DNA of 64,000 bases from Diphasiastrum complanatum. Taxonomy: Eukaryota > Streptophyta > Lycopodiopsida > Lycopodiales > Lycopodiaceae. The number at the start of each line of letters is the position of its first letter. The stretch's first letter is position 1. The stretch covers positions 70,965,957 through 71,029,956 of the forward strand of contig CM055095.1 in the NCBI GenBank assembly GCA_029204225.1, in the 5' to 3' direction. Of this stretch, positions 21,342-33,823 are shown in pieces. Position numbers and translations under genes: made by a program. Under the pieces are notes generated by a model that was not told the origin of the DNA, did no database searches, and saw nothing but the letters and a program-made list of their open reading frames with translations.

Positions 21342-24300
21342 GGGGCCCTCCGCCATGGGAGACGCCCGAGGGTGTGATATCGTGGCTTTTAAGGTTTCAC
21401 CAAAATACACTATGAAAAAATCAGTAGGTTGTTACATATAGGGTAAAGTCCCGAAGCAAGGGCTGTGGAGGGGCAGCATCCAGAGACAAAGGCACGAGAG
21501 AGGACGTAGAGCTTTTGCACCAGAATTTATTTGACGTACAAAGAAATTGTTTACTCGGGCCTTTATGGGTGTCATGCCCTACTTAGACAAGCTACCTAGA
21601 TTTTTATGGTCGTAATGTCTTGCCAAGGGACAACCAAGAGGTCTCTACAATGGGGGTGAGTTGTGGGTGAACTTCATGTTTTCTTGCATCATGTGGGAAC
21701 TAGATTGGTAATTAGCTTTGTCAAACTAAATATATAGCAAATCGTAAAGCTTGCCATTAATATTGAATTAATCATCTCAAACCATCACACACACAATGTG
21801 CACGCATGTGTGCATGCACGCGAGCACACGCACACACATGCATCTCTAAAAAAACAGCTTTTCAAGGATAAAAAAATAAGAACTTCTCGTGTGGCAAAGG
21901 AAAAAGATCTTAGGGTTGAGGCCATTATCTTTTCTAGAGGCTAGGCGTTATTATAGTGCTAACGTATTGTGTTTTTTAGTTTTGATTTTTCTAGAAGTCC
22001 AAGGGCGCAAGGCCTTGGGCCTTCCCTCATGTAGTGCTCGACGAAAAAATGATGTCCGGCATAATGATATGTGAAGTTAGAAATTGTAATAACATTGGCT
22101 GGTAATTAAGTCAACTTTCTTTAAAAAGGTTGGTGTGGACACCAAGTTGGAGATTGACAACTAGCACTTGAACATTCCATTATGTGAGAAGGTGTAGGTA
22201 GACAAAAATTAAGAGATTGACACTACTAGCATTCAAAGCTTCCAATATAAGCTACTAGTCTTAGGTGTCAATATCTTAAATCAATATCCACTTGGACGAA
22301 GGTTTTAATTAGTTATGGCAAGCAAAAGTATAGTAAGTTGTTTGATGTGCCATGCCACTCAACTACAAAGCATTTGGCATCATGAAATTTGAAGATACCT
22401 TTGAAGTTTTAAGCTTTTCCTCTTCTTCAAGGCGAACACTAGGAGCAAGGCACTTGTCCCCTCCATTGCCAATGAATAGGGACATATGTCACCTTTGATG
22501 GAAATGGGTAGTCCAATTATGCAGCCACATGGCATTGTGAGTCTGTAGTTAGTCAATCTACGTCGGCATGCTACTTACTCATCCCCATTTTCAACAAGGC
22601 ACAACATTATTCGTACGCCCACCCACAATACGTATTAATCACACTCCACCTCTCGACAATCAAACCACCCACACCTTACAAATATTTGACAAGGGACAAA
22701 CAAAGTGTCCTAATTTGTGACCATTGTGGGGGCTGTGTAAAGATTGGTGAGGTTGGCAATCCTAGCTTGGTTGTAAACATAGGCTTTTGAAGCTTATACC
22801 CTTTTCTCATTTTATGGCCGATTTCCAATTGTTGTTTTGATTTTTATTTATTTATCTTGATGGAGGGTTTGGTGTCCCTTTGATATCACAATTTAAGTTA
22901 GAGAAAGCTTGAAAACCTTGGGACGTGCCTTGTTTAATATCCAAACATTTTTCTTATCTACATGATTATATTTAAAGTTAGAAATCATAGCAATGGCTAG
23001 TGATTTAGTCATGCTTTTTGTCACAAGCTTCATGTGCACAACAATCTAGAAATTGACACGTAGCATTGATACCTTTCACTAGGAGTTATGAGTACTAGGT
23101 GCCAATCTCTAAAACATTGCCCACATGAACATTTGACAAAAGTTTTTAAATTGTGGCGAGTATAAGTATATTTTGTTAGATGTGCCTAGGCTTGCGGTTT
23201 GAAAGTAAAAGGTAGGAAATAGAAAGGCCTTTTATTATGAAATTTTTCCTTTCCTTTGAAGTTTTAATATCAAAGCATCTTTATGTTAACTCTAATAGCT
23301 CCCGACAATGGTAAAATTCATTTGTATCATTTTTCAATGGCAATTAAAATTGCTTTGAGATAGCATCATATTATGTACATTATGTAGACGAATGTATATG
23401 TATCTCTACAACACAACATCCAGGAGTTGAGCTTATGCCTTCATGAACTCAATGACAACTCTTATCCAAGTCGAGTGGACATTATATCTTTTATGTGATC
23501 AAACTTGAAAGTCTCTTTTTATAATTAATGACCTATCTTTTTGGCATGGCTAAAATGAAAATGCTCATCTATGGAGGGAATATTGGTTTGAAGTGCTTAG
23601 AAGGCCTCAAAATGGAGGTATTTTCTCAAAAGTGCTTCATGTTCTTTGCTGGAAATAGGTGTTGCAAACACACAAAGACATGGTGCAATAGTCCTAGTAG
23701 AAGGAGCACTTCAAAAATAGATGAGGTTGACAATTTCTTGGCATGTTCTTAAGTATGCTTAGCTCTATGGAGAGTCAACTATGCATAACTATAACATCAT
23801 ACATGTCACGCTTATCCTCACTATTCTTTGTAATACTTATAAAATTGATAAAATATTTTTGTTCTTGGATTTGATTGTTTATCTCTTTAGTAGTTTGAAG
23901 CTAGTCTTTTCTCATTTTCCAACATTTATGGGCCCACATGTTTGTCCAAGTGTAGTTTATTTCCTCACCTACCTTCAACTCCTATTTTCTAGATCAAGCA
24001 ATAGTAATGCAAATAGGATAGCAAGGTAGTTTCTCCTTTCCTATCACGCAGTATTCCCAAAGAAAGAATGCCTATTCACAAAATGTGCAAGCTTCCAAAT
24101 GAAACCTAACGACAAACCAAGCATTACCTCTAATCAATCCACAGATCAAAGTGTACTTTTTCACTCTCTATCTCCTCTCCTAAGATAGCAAGAAATATAC
24201 AATATACATGAATGGGCGAACCACAACAAGATGAGAGAGATGAAGTGAGAGTAGAAGCAAGGACATCCATTTGCCAAAATGGTAAACTCTTCACCTTCTT

Positions 24301-25469
24301 TTGATTGGACATCAAAATGTTTAGATATTTGGCCTTTCTACCTATTGGCCAATTTCTACCTCCCTAAACTTGTAAGTTGAAAAATAGGCGAAAACATAGT
24401 TCTTCTAACTTGACTTTTAGGCCTTTAATTGATTTAATTTTGCAATGGCCTTAAAAAGTGCTTCTATTTTTAACTACCAAATGAAATACTGATGGCTCAT
24501 CAGGTTGGACTAACACACATAGAGTGCAAGAGCTCTCACACTTATTCTTCTATCTATTTCACACTAGACCCCACTAGCGCCCAACAATGCCTAATTGGAC
24601 CTTAATTGGTGACTGTCCCACAACACCTAAAATGAAACCACTATATGGGCTTGGTACTTGATCAAATATCACATGATCCGGTCCATCTAGGTTAAGTGTG
24701 CAATATTTTGGTCACGAAGATACGAAAAGAACATGGAATGGATGTCTTCCAACCAATGCATCATTGTTCAGGTAGCAAACTTAGCCTCCCAAGATCTGCC
24801 AAGCATTGCTACTCTATAGTATAATGTTGCGACAAGAATTTGCTCTAAAACTTCCCATGATTTAAACAAAAGCTTGGTATTGAATGCCAAACGAGACAAA
24901 TAAGTGTTCCACTTCATTTTAATGGCTACAAAAAACATGAAATCATGTGAAAATATCTAGTGAATGATTGTATTTTTTAGCAAAAGATTGTAAGAAATCA
25001 CCCTTTGTTGCCCAACCGAAAGTTTGCAATATTATTGGCCAATTTTGAGTGTGCATAGTGATTTGTTACATTTCGATGCAACACTCTGTCCATTTCTTCC
25101 TTCTTGGCATGGGAATATAACATGGATTCACTCTTAGAGAACATGAAGTGTAGCTCCTTATGGATTCAACATTTTGCTCAAAGATAATAGACACCACGTT
25201 GTAATCTCAGGGTCGATATATAGTCCAATTCCTTGCCCTGATTTGTGAAGTCTAAAATTTTAAAGTCTAGCCACACCTTGAGAATTCATAAGGATACTTC
25301 TTGAAGAACTGCTAGATGTTTCTTGACTGACTTCTGGAAGGCTCATGACATTGAAATAGTCCTCCTAGATGGAGTTGCAGGTAAAACCTCTTATTGCATT
25401 TCTTGTGATATCTTAGCCCTCGTATCTCTTATATCTTGGATAGGTCAACTATCTCTTATATCTTGGATA
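21342..25469. other. Gene-poor stretch left of the intact Copia
   Basis: No credible coding region on either strand. 21785-21842 is an alternating purine-pyrimidine tract (CACACACAATGTGCACGC...). Segments 22070-22350 and 22975-23200 appear to be diverged copies of one another: both contain 'ttagaaat', 'caatggct', 'attgacac', 'taggtgtcaat/taggtgccaat' and 'gatgtgcc'. At 25431-25469 a ~27-bp unit (ATCTCTTATATCTTGGATA core) occurs twice just before the Copia insertion. Confidence 0.5.
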
Positions 25470-26331
25470 TGATAAATTTTACAGTTTTTAGGACAATAAT
25501 GATTGTACTTTACAATCATAGAGAGTTATTGGTTGCTTAATCAATGAATCTATCAAGTTCTACACATTAGATCTTGATCTAGATTCACTACACTTGGATT
25601 TAAGCAAGAGCAATGGATCAACACATCATTTTTTAGTGAGAGCGGCTTCACACGTGTGGAGTACTGTCCACTGTACGGCCTGCACCTGAAACAACAAGTA
25701 CAATGATACTAGATAGCAATCATGCATAAAAATCACAAGACAAATGACTAGAAATCTCACAAAAGTGTAGAGTGCAAAAGTCTCATCAATTTTCTTAGCA
25801 AAATGATGATCCTTTTATGGATCAAGTACATCCATGAGTCTGGTACAGTCCAGCAGGCCTTCACACGTGTGAAGAGTGCCACATCACTCATATCTATCCA
25901 TTTGATCCATCCTTGATCCTTATCCAATAGTTGACCTTCTAGAATATGACTAAAATCCAAAAAGCTAGTCTCCTAGAATATAGGAATATTCCCTACAAAA
26001 TAGGATCTAAGGAAAATGGTCAACTCTTATCTTCTAGTACTCTATACACACATGTGAACATCCACTTGCCATGTGGGAGCATTTACTCATGCACATGCAA
26101 GGAAAAGCTAATTTGTAGGTGACTAGTCAACTTGACTAAAAACTAGTCATTTCATGTTCACACTAACTAGAATGATACAAAATCAATTTGGATATATACA
26201 AACATGAAAAGTACATCCTTTCACACATGGGAACATGCTCCACACGTGTGAAATCATATCATCAACATATTCTAATGTTTGATCAATATTTACATGAACC
26301 AATGTCAAGTGAGAAGTGACAATTTTCAACA
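25470..26331 (-). repeat. 3' LTR of the intact Copia
   Basis: 862 bp; on the minus strand TGTTGAAAATTG...AAATTTATCA. CACACGTGTG-centred motifs lie at 26239-26254, 25859-25874 (the 16-bp palindrome CTTCACACGTGTGAAG) and 25646-25660. Confidence 0.96.
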
Positions 26332-26344
26332 CTCCTCCTCACTT

Positions 26345-29300
26345 CTAACTTGGCAAATCTAGTGTACATCTATCTACAATTCCAAGAGCATATCTTAACT
26401 TAAAAAATGGATCTTTGGACAATGGTTTGGTTAAGATATCAGCTATGCATTCGGATGATGGTACATGATGTAGTTGCACTTCCTTGGATTGTACCTTCTC
26501 CCTCACAAAGTGGTGAGCTATCTCAATATGCTTTGTTCTAGCATGGAAGATAGGATTTGAAGCAATTTGTTGAGAAGCTTGATTGTCACAAAATATGTAA
26601 GGGATCTCCTCGGCCTCTAGCACATGTAGTTCCATCAAGAGTCTTCTTAGCCATAAGAGCTCTTTGGTTGTTGAAGTCAATGCCTTGTACTCGGCTTCAC
26701 AAGAAGATAGTGAGATTGTATCTTGCTTTTTGGAAAGCCAAGATATCACTCCTCCACAAAGAAATGTTGCAAATGCACTAATGGACTTCCTATCCATCTT
26801 GTCACCTGCAAAATCTGAATCCGAGTAGGCTCTCAAGTGCAAGTTAGATCCTTCATAAAGTATACCAAAAAATCTAGTACTAGAAACATATCTAAGTACT
26901 CTCTTGGCACTTTTCCAATGATGAATTAAAGGAGCCTGCATACTTTGACTCAACTTGCTTACACAAAAACTTAAGTCAGGTCTAGTGATGGTTAAATAGA
27001 TTAGAGAGCCTATAAGCTTCCTAAAGAGAGTGATGTCCTCAAAGGATGCTTCATCACCTTCATTAGTTGCTTTCACAACATGCTCCATAGGGGTGTCAAT
27101 CCCCTTACAATCTTTCATACCAAATCTTTCAAGAATGGAAGTAGCATACTTAGATTGACTTATGAAAGTACAATTGCTACTTCTAGACACTTCTATCCCA
27201 AGTATAAACTTTAGGAAGCCTAGATCTACCATCTTGAACTCACTAGATAAGTCAACTTTTACTTTGCCTATGCCATCATCATCATTTCCTGTCATAATGA
27301 TGTCATCAACATAAAGAACCAAAATGATGATCTTTCCTTCATTACATTTGAAATATAAAGAAGGTTCATAAGCACTTAGTACAAAGCCAAGAGAATAGAG
27401 AAAATCATGCAACCTAGAGTACCAAGCTCTAGGTGCTTGCTTCAAGCCATATAGGCTCTTCCTTAAGTAGCACACCTTTTGCTCCTCACCAATCTTGATG
27501 AAGCCCTCGGGTTGCATCATGTAGATTTCCTCTTCTAAGAAGCCATTCAAGAAGGCATTTGTCACATCCATTTGGTAGAGATCCCATTTGAACAAAGTAG
27601 CAATGCAAATGATTAATCTAATAGTTACAAGCTTAGCTACAGGTGCAAATGTTTCTTCATAATCCAATCCTTTTATTTGAAGAAATCCCTTAGCAACAAG
27701 CCTAGCTTTGTATTTACTAATAGATCCATCTTGATTGTACTTAATTCTATAAATCCACTTACATGCAAGTGGTTTCTTTCCTCTTGGAAGATTTACAAGA
27801 TTCCAAGTATGATTTTCTTCTAATGCATCATACTCTACTTGCATTGCATCTCTCCAAACTTTAGATTTACATGCTTCTTCAAAAGATGATGGTTCTTCAA
27901 TCAATGTAGCTAAAAAAGAGTAAGAGGTAGAAGATGTAGAGCCTTCCTTTTGCTTTCCCTTGTCCACATAGGTAAGCCTTGAGGGCTCGGCCTTGCTCCT
28001 TGATGATCTTCTTGGCCCCTTTTGACTTGGATCCAAATCTCCATCCTTGGGTTTGTCATGATCCTCCTCGGGTTTGTCAAGATCCTCCTCGGATTTGTCA
28101 AGATCTTCAATGCACAATGGGTTAGATCCATTTGACAAGCTCTTAGCAAATTGTGACTCATCAAAAAGTACATCCTTGCTTACCTTTACTTTCTTGGATG
28201 TAGGATCATATATCCTATATCCCTTGCTATTTTCTCCATAGCCAACAAAGATTCCTTTGAAGGAGGTAGCATCTTCTTTCCTTCTAGTCTCCAAAGGAAT
28301 GTGTACATAACAAGTACATCCAAAGATCTTAAAATATTTTACATTGGGTTTCTTATCAAACAAGGCTTGATAAGGTGAGATCCCATCTATAGCACTACTA
28401 GGAAGTCTATTACATAAATAATTAGCACATGTTATGGCTTCTCCCCAAAATGAGATGGGAAGTGATGCATCAAGCCTCAAGGACTTTGCACACTCACATA
28501 GACTCCTATTTTTCCTCTCGGCCACCCCATTTTGTTGAGGGGTGTAGGAACAAGTGTATTGTAACTTAATACCATTGATCTCACAAAAGTCTTTCATTTT
28601 ATTGGAGGTGTACTCTCCTCCATTATCACATCTTAGTGCTTTGATAGAAGTACTAAGTTGTTTCTCTACTAGAGACTTGAACTTAATGAAAGCTTCATAA
28701 ACAAGATTTTTCTTTGATAGTAACTCAATCCATGTGAATCTAGTACAATCATCTATAAAAGTTACATACATCAAGGCACCTCCATTACTTGCATGTGAAA
28801 AACTATGTACATCAGAATGTATGAGATCCAAGGGAGAGAGAGATCTTGATGAAGATTTCTTGTAAGAAGATTTGTGTGACTTTGCAAGGCCACATGCCTC
28901 ACACATTTTTCCACACTTCTTGAAAGCTCTTGGTAGGCCGAGAGCTAGTTCCTTGCTTGCCATTGACTCCATAGATTGAAGATTAGGATGGCCTAATCTC
29001 TTATGCCAAAGCTCCACTTGAGTTAGCTCCTCCCTAGCCAAGTTCACACTTTCACTTGCAACATTAGCATCCAACTTGAAAAGTCTCCCTTGCTTAATGC
29101 CACTAGCTATGCACTTATCATTTTTCAAGATGGAACAAACTCCATTCTTGAAATGTACATCTAGTCCATTGTCCATTAATTGTCCTACACTAAGCAAGTT
29201 TCTTGAAATGGTAGGAACATACAAAACATTATCTAGATCTATCCTTTTAGATGTGCCTAAACAAAGAGGTATAGATCCTATGCCATCTATCTTGCATGCT

Positions 29301-30325
29301 TGATCACTAGCAGTGTATATTGACTTCTTAGAGTCATTACAAGATAGAAGAGTAGAAAAATAATGCTTGTTAAAGGACATGTGGGAACTAGCCCCACTAT
29401 CTATCCACCATGTGTCTTGACTTGAAGTTGGTGTAGATGCAACCATTAAGGATGTGTTGAATCCATCCTCATATTCTTCCTCTTGAGCAATGTTCCCTTG
29501 ATCTCCTTTGGCTTGTTGATTCTTCTTCAAGTAGCATTCTGAGGCAAAGTGTCCTTTCTTTCCACAAAAGAAACACTTTAGTTTTGCCTTGTTCTTCACT
29601 TTGCCTTTGGAGGTAGATCCTCCATTCTTCATCTCGGCCTCCTTGCCTTGATTTTTCTTGGATGGATTTTGCTTTTTCTTGCCTTTAGATGTAAAGTTAG
29701 CTTTCTCCTCTCCTCCATTAAGTGACATGCTATCCATTCTTGTCTTGAGGTGTAGAAGCCTACTCTCCTCGGCCACAAGAACATTGTGCAACTTTTCAAT
29801 GGATGGAAGAGAGTCTTGAATGGCAAATGATTGGACTAAGTTGGTAAACTCATCACTTAGACCATTCAAAATGATTTGTACTAGTTCTTGATCTTGGATC
29901 TTCTCTCCTATTGCACTTAACTCCTTGTTAAGAGATTTGATCCTAAGAACATACTCTTGTCCACTCTCTCCACTTCCTTTCATGCTTTGGAAAACTTGAT
30001 TTCTTAGCATGAGGATTCTTGAAGTATTGTTGGATTCATAAATGCTCTTTAATGAATCCCAAGCCTCTTTGGATGAGGTACAAGAAGACACCTCTTTCAA
30101 GAGGTCATTGCATACATTTAACTTTATGCAATGTAGAGCTAATCTTGCTCTCTTCTTGTATTTGGCTTGTTCTTGGGGAGTTTGAGGCTCTTCCTCTACT
30201 CCTTGAACTATGTCATATAGATCATGGATCACTAGGAGTGATTCCATTCTCACTTTCCAAATGGAATAATTTGTGGAAGTGAGTCTCTCACTTGATTCCA
30301 TCAAATATCCACCCATGGATGACAT
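26345..30325 (-). CDS. Copia gag-pol polyprotein, 1326 aa, intact
   Basis: One uninterrupted frame from ATG 30325 to TAG at 26345. Approximate order: gag (1-230, with WKVRMESLL and RLALHCIKLNV), CCHC knuckle CFFCGKKGHFASEC (~251-264), protease WWIDSGASSHM (~306-316), GAG-pre-integrase LWHKRLGHPN (~440), integrase core with D (HSDVH), D (RCDNGGEY) and E (NGVAERKN) around 503-606, RT with QMDVTNAFLNGF and YVDDIIMTG (~930-1040), and RNase H with SWLSKKQDTISLSSCEAEY and ADILTKPLS to the end. All expected catalytic signatures are present. The stop codon overlaps the polypurine tract. There is no separate env-like ORF. Confidence 0.97.
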   Translation of the reverse strand: MSSMGGYLMESSERLTSTNYSIWKVRMESLLVIHDLYDIVQGVEEEPQTPQEQAKYKKRARLALHCIKLNVCNDLLKEVSSCTSSKEAWDSLKSIYESNNTSRILMLRNQVFQSMKGSGESGQEYVLRIKSLNKELSAIGEKIQDQELVQIILNGLSDEFTNLVQSFAIQDSLPSIEKLHNVLVAEESRLLHLKTRMDSMSLNGGEEKANFTSKGKKKQNPSKKNQGKEAEMKNGGSTSKGKVKNKAKLKCFFCGKKGHFASECYLKKNQQAKGDQGNIAQEEEYEDGFNTSLMVASTPTSSQDTWWIDSGASSHMSFNKHYFSTLLSCNDSKKSIYTASDQACKIDGIGSIPLCLGTSKRIDLDNVLYVPTISRNLLSVGQLMDNGLDVHFKNGVCSILKNDKCIASGIKQGRLFKLDANVASESVNLAREELTQVELWHKRLGHPNLQSMESMASKELALGLPRAFKKCGKMCEACGLAKSHKSSYKKSSSRSLSPLDLIHSDVHSFSHASNGGALMYVTFIDDCTRFTWIELLSKKNLVYEAFIKFKSLVEKQLSTSIKALRCDNGGEYTSNKMKDFCEINGIKLQYTCSYTPQQNGVAERKNRSLCECAKSLRLDASLPISFWGEAITCANYLCNRLPSSAIDGISPYQALFDKKPNVKYFKIFGCTCYVHIPLETRRKEDATSFKGIFVGYGENSKGYRIYDPTSKKVKVSKDVLFDESQFAKSLSNGSNPLCIEDLDKSEEDLDKPEEDHDKPKDGDLDPSQKGPRRSSRSKAEPSRLTYVDKGKQKEGSTSSTSYSFLATLIEEPSSFEEACKSKVWRDAMQVEYDALEENHTWNLVNLPRGKKPLACKWIYRIKYNQDGSISKYKARLVAKGFLQIKGLDYEETFAPVAKLVTIRLIICIATLFKWDLYQMDVTNAFLNGFLEEEIYMMQPEGFIKIGEEQKVCYLRKSLYGLKQAPRAWYSRLHDFLYSLGFVLSAYEPSLYFKCNEGKIIILVLYVDDIIMTGNDDDGIGKVKVDLSSEFKMVDLGFLKFILGIEVSRSSNCTFISQSKYATSILERFGMKDCKGIDTPMEHVVKATNEGDEASFEDITLFRKLIGSLIYLTITRPDLSFCVSKLSQSMQAPLIHHWKSAKRVLRYVSSTRFFGILYEGSNLHLRAYSDSDFAGDKMDRKSISAFATFLCGGVISWLSKKQDTISLSSCEAEYKALTSTTKELLWLRRLLMELHVLEAEEIPYIFCDNQASQQIASNPIFHARTKHIEIAHHFVREKVQSKEVQLHHVPSSECIADILTKPLSKDPFFKLRYALGIVDRCTLDLPS

Positions 30326-30920
30326 TTTAGAATGAATGCTCTTTTAAAAATCACAAAGATTTTTGAATTTTAAAAGATCTATGAAGTGGCCTAAAGCTTA
30401 CTAGAATGCCTATAGGCTTGTCTCTATCAAACTAACACACAAGCTTGAATGATACTCAAAGATCTTACCAAAAATTTCTAGCTTTCACTCTCACAAAAAA
30501 AATTGCTTTACACTTTTCTTAGAGATTTCACTTCAACTAAGGATCTGAACAAATCAGCCTCTTAGATCTGATCTTAGACTCTAAAAAGAAATGCTTCAAT
30601 GATCCAAAACACTATTTGGTCATAGGCATTAGTTAGAATGAATCTAGATCAATACTATGCTTCAAAAAGCACCAAAAATGAACTAGTATTGTGATTTTGG
30701 GACCAAAAAACACAAAGTAACTTGAATTGAAAGTTGCTGTACGGTTTCACACGTGTGAAAAGTACATACACAGCCTCCAAGTCGTTTTGATCCAAATGAT
30801 TACAAGCTATCACTCTAGAAGAACTCGCCCTCACTAGTATTGGCCAAAAAACAAATTTTGCCAATGATCTTTACAAGATTTATGATTCAATGATCACTCT
30901 CTTACTTAGCTCTGATACCA
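30326..30920 (-). promoter_or_regulatory. Leader of the intact Copia: primer binding site to gag
   Basis: On the minus strand TGGTATCAGAGC starts at 30920 and gag starts at 30325, leaving a ~580-nt leader. It contains another perfect palindrome, TTTCACACGTGTGAAA, at 30745-30760, so the LTR motif is repeated outside the LTR. Confidence 0.85.
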
Positions 30921-31782
30921 TGATAAATTTTACAGTTTTTAGGACAATAATGATTGTACTTTACAATCATAGAGAGTTATTGGTTGCTTAATCAATGAAT
31001 CTATCAAGTTCTACACATTAGATCTTGATCTAGATTCACTACACTTGGATTTAAGCAAGAGCAATGGATCAACACATCATTTTTTAGTGAGAGCGGCTTC
31101 ACACGTGTGGAGTACTGTCCACTGTACGGCCTGCACCTGAAACAACAAGTACAATGATACTAGATAGCAATCATGCATAAAAATCACAAGACAAATGACT
31201 AGAAATCTCACAAAAGTGTAGAGTGCAAAAGTCTCATCAATTTTCTTAGCAAAATGATGATCCTTTTATGGATCAAGTACATCCATGAGTCTGGTACAGT
31301 CCAGCAGGCCTTCACACGTGTGAAGAGTGCCACATCACTCATATCTATCCATTTGATCCATCCTTGATCCTTATCCAATAGTTGACCTTCTAGAATATGA
31401 CTAAAATCCAAAAAGCTAGTCTCCTAGAATATAGGAATATTCCCTACAAAATAGGATCTAAGGAAAATGGTCAACTCTTATCTTCTAGTACTCTATACAC
31501 ACATGTGAACATCCACTTGCCATGTGGGAGCATTTACTCATGCACATGCAAGGAAAAGCTAATTTGTAGGTGACTAGTCAACTTGACTAAAAACTAGTCA
31601 TTTCATGTTCACACTAACTAGAATGATACAAAATCAATTTGGATATATACAAACATGAAAAGTACATCCTTTCACACATGGGAACATGCTCCACACGTGT
31701 GAAATCATATCATCAACATATTCTAATGTTTGATCAATATTTACATGAACCAATGTCAAGTGAGAAGTGACAATTTTCAACA
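30921..31782 (-). repeat. 5' LTR of the intact Copia
   Basis: 862 bp, apparently identical to 25470-26331 including the three CACACGTGTG motifs (e.g. 31309-31324). Confidence 0.96.
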
Positions 31783-31787
31783 GGATA

Positions 31788-32546
31788 GGTTCGACTATCA
31801 TCCTCTTGATCAATCATCTGTGGTAGGTGGTGACAAGATCTGGGTGGTAGGACCTACTTGAGTGGTAGTAGTTGCTTTTGAGAATATTGCTGAAATGATC
31901 TCTTGGTCCTTCTGAAGCTTGCTCATTGTCAACATATTATACTGATCAAATCTTTTCTAGAAGCCCACTAGAAAATTCTTGTAGTTGGTAACCCTTTGCA
32001 TGAGATAAGAGATTTTGTGAAGAGATGTTGAAAGAGTTGTGGTTGGGCTAGCCATTAAGGAGTCTCTTTTCAATGTTATGTCTTGTAACGCTTTCCATAT
32101 TCGATCCTTCTCCCATTTGGCTATTTCCAATTGTATTCAAAGGAGTTGAGTTTGTTTCTTTGCATCTTGAACAGTTTATTAACCTGAATATATGCATTCT
32201 AAAAACAGTTCTACAACTCTTGAACATGTTTCTATAGCATCTCTTCATGTGTTTGAACCTACTGCAATTGTGCGTTGGCTGAATCTTCATGCTATTTTAC
32301 TAGTTTTACCCTCTTCTCATTAGATTGAAGCTTGTACCACGCATGACACTCACCCAATTGTAGATCCAAAAACCTCGTTCTAGGCCTCTAAAGCTACACC
32401 TTTAAAGAGGCACATAAAAGAGGCTACATTTTTTTGGCATCGTTGTTGGGGAGAGGTGCTAAAGCTATTTTAGAAGTGTTTTCTTATTTTTTTACTTTTA
32501 TTTTTTTTGCTTCATTTTGTAAATAGGCTTTTTACTCGCCCTTCCT
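31788..32546. other. No gene seen
   Basis: Sequence that was continuous with the left flank before the Copia insertion. No protein or RNA recognised. Confidence 0.5.
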
Positions 32547-33212
32547 GTTAGATTTTATCAATTTTCACATAGTTTTAGCAATTTGTTTGGCATCTATGTG
32601 GATCCACACTTGTGAGGACCTGTCCACACATGTGAAATAACACTTGTAATATTCAGATCCATTGTACTTAGACTTTATTTGAGTCAAATGTCAAATCTCC
32701 TAGATTGTAGGGGTTATCTCCTAGATTGTAGGAATCTAGAAGGTCAACACAAACCACCAATTGATGATGTGGCAAATTAGATAGATCTTATCTAAAGTGG
32801 ATATGGATGAGTACAATGAGCTATCTCACACGTGCTGGAAGCAGCCTAGAGAGAGATTATGATGAGTGTGTACTTGATCCATGATGGATCCATTGTGAGA
32901 TTAATCTTGAGAGACATTGATTTGGGAGCGATCATTGTGTTTTCACTCTCTTAAGCTAATTCTTTGTGAATGAATGCTTGGTATTTGCTTAGTAAACATA
33001 TTTTTTGATAACAGGCCGTACACCTATTGTACTTCACATGTGTGAAGCCTTTGGATCATCTTTTTTTTATTGTTCTTGCTTGGATCACTAGAAATTGTCA
33101 AGTAGAAGCTAGAATTGGATGCTAGTCTTGATATAGATCAAGATCCCAAGTAAAAATCACTCTTATTGATCATTTGTGGATCAAAATGAGTCCTTAACTC
33201 TGAAATTTGACA
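32547..33212 (+). repeat. 5' LTR of a decayed Copia copy
   Basis: It ends GAAATTTGACA at 33212 and is followed at once by the primer binding site TGGTATCAGAGCC (33213-33225). The start TGTTAGATTTT at 32547 is chosen by the TG rule and by position, so it is less certain. Within it CACGTG/CACATGTG motifs recur (about 32596, 32625, 32825) and TTCACATGTGTGAA lies at 33034-33047. Confidence 0.7.
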
Positions 33213-33823
33213 TGGTATCAGAGCCAAGTCTAAGAGCTTTGATGATGATCCAAATCTCTTCATTTTGCCAAAAGCATTGGTGCTAGAATCAATTTGAAAG
33301 AGGGCGACCTTAACCAATTGTTTACTTGTGAATTTGAAGTTCAAATTAGTGTGTAAAGTTCAAGTGTACTTCTCACACGTGTGAGAGACTTCTGGAGTTG
33401 TACTTTCACCATATCTTAGTGATTTTTCAATATATGTGCTTCAAACAATTTGTGAAGAGTGAAACTAGTGATTTGCTTTGTGAAAATCCTTTGATCTCAT
33501 TGTAGATTTGATGTGGAATGGTATTAGATGTCTGTTAAACCTCCAAAACATTGAGAGTGAGTTTTGGGGCTTATGTTTTTAGTTCAAAAGTGAGACTAAA
33601 ATTCATTCTAAACACCATAGGAAGGCATTGGCACTTCCGAGCTTTTTCAATTGAATAGTCTGTGTAGAATTTGATTCCATTGTTTCCTTTGAGTTTAAGA
33701 TCATTGTAGATCTTACTTCTTGAGTTAAGAGAGATTCAAGAGAGTAGCCTTGAGGCTAAATTCTAAAAAAGTGAATAGGGAAAGTCTTGAATAGTACATT
33801 TTTTATACTTGTTACTAGTTAAA

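Larger units (their letters stand above)
25470..31782 (-). mobile_element. Complete Ty1/Copia retrotransposon, apparently intact
   Basis: The element is 6313 bp and runs on the minus strand. Its LTRs, 25470-26331 and 30921-31782, are each 862 bp with TG...CA ends and look identical by eye along their length. The 5-bp target duplication GGATA flanks it (25465-25469 and 31783-31787). On the minus strand the primer binding site TGGTATCAGAGC (complement of initiator Met tRNA) directly follows the 5' LTR at 30920, and the polypurine tract GTGAGGAGGAG directly precedes the 3' LTR. The single polyprotein frame is unbroken. Together this indicates a very recent, possibly still mobile insertion. Confidence 0.97.

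Noticed and set aside
25757-25960. 67-codon ORF duplicated at 31208-31411
   Set aside because: Both are the same frame within the two identical LTRs and have no protein features.
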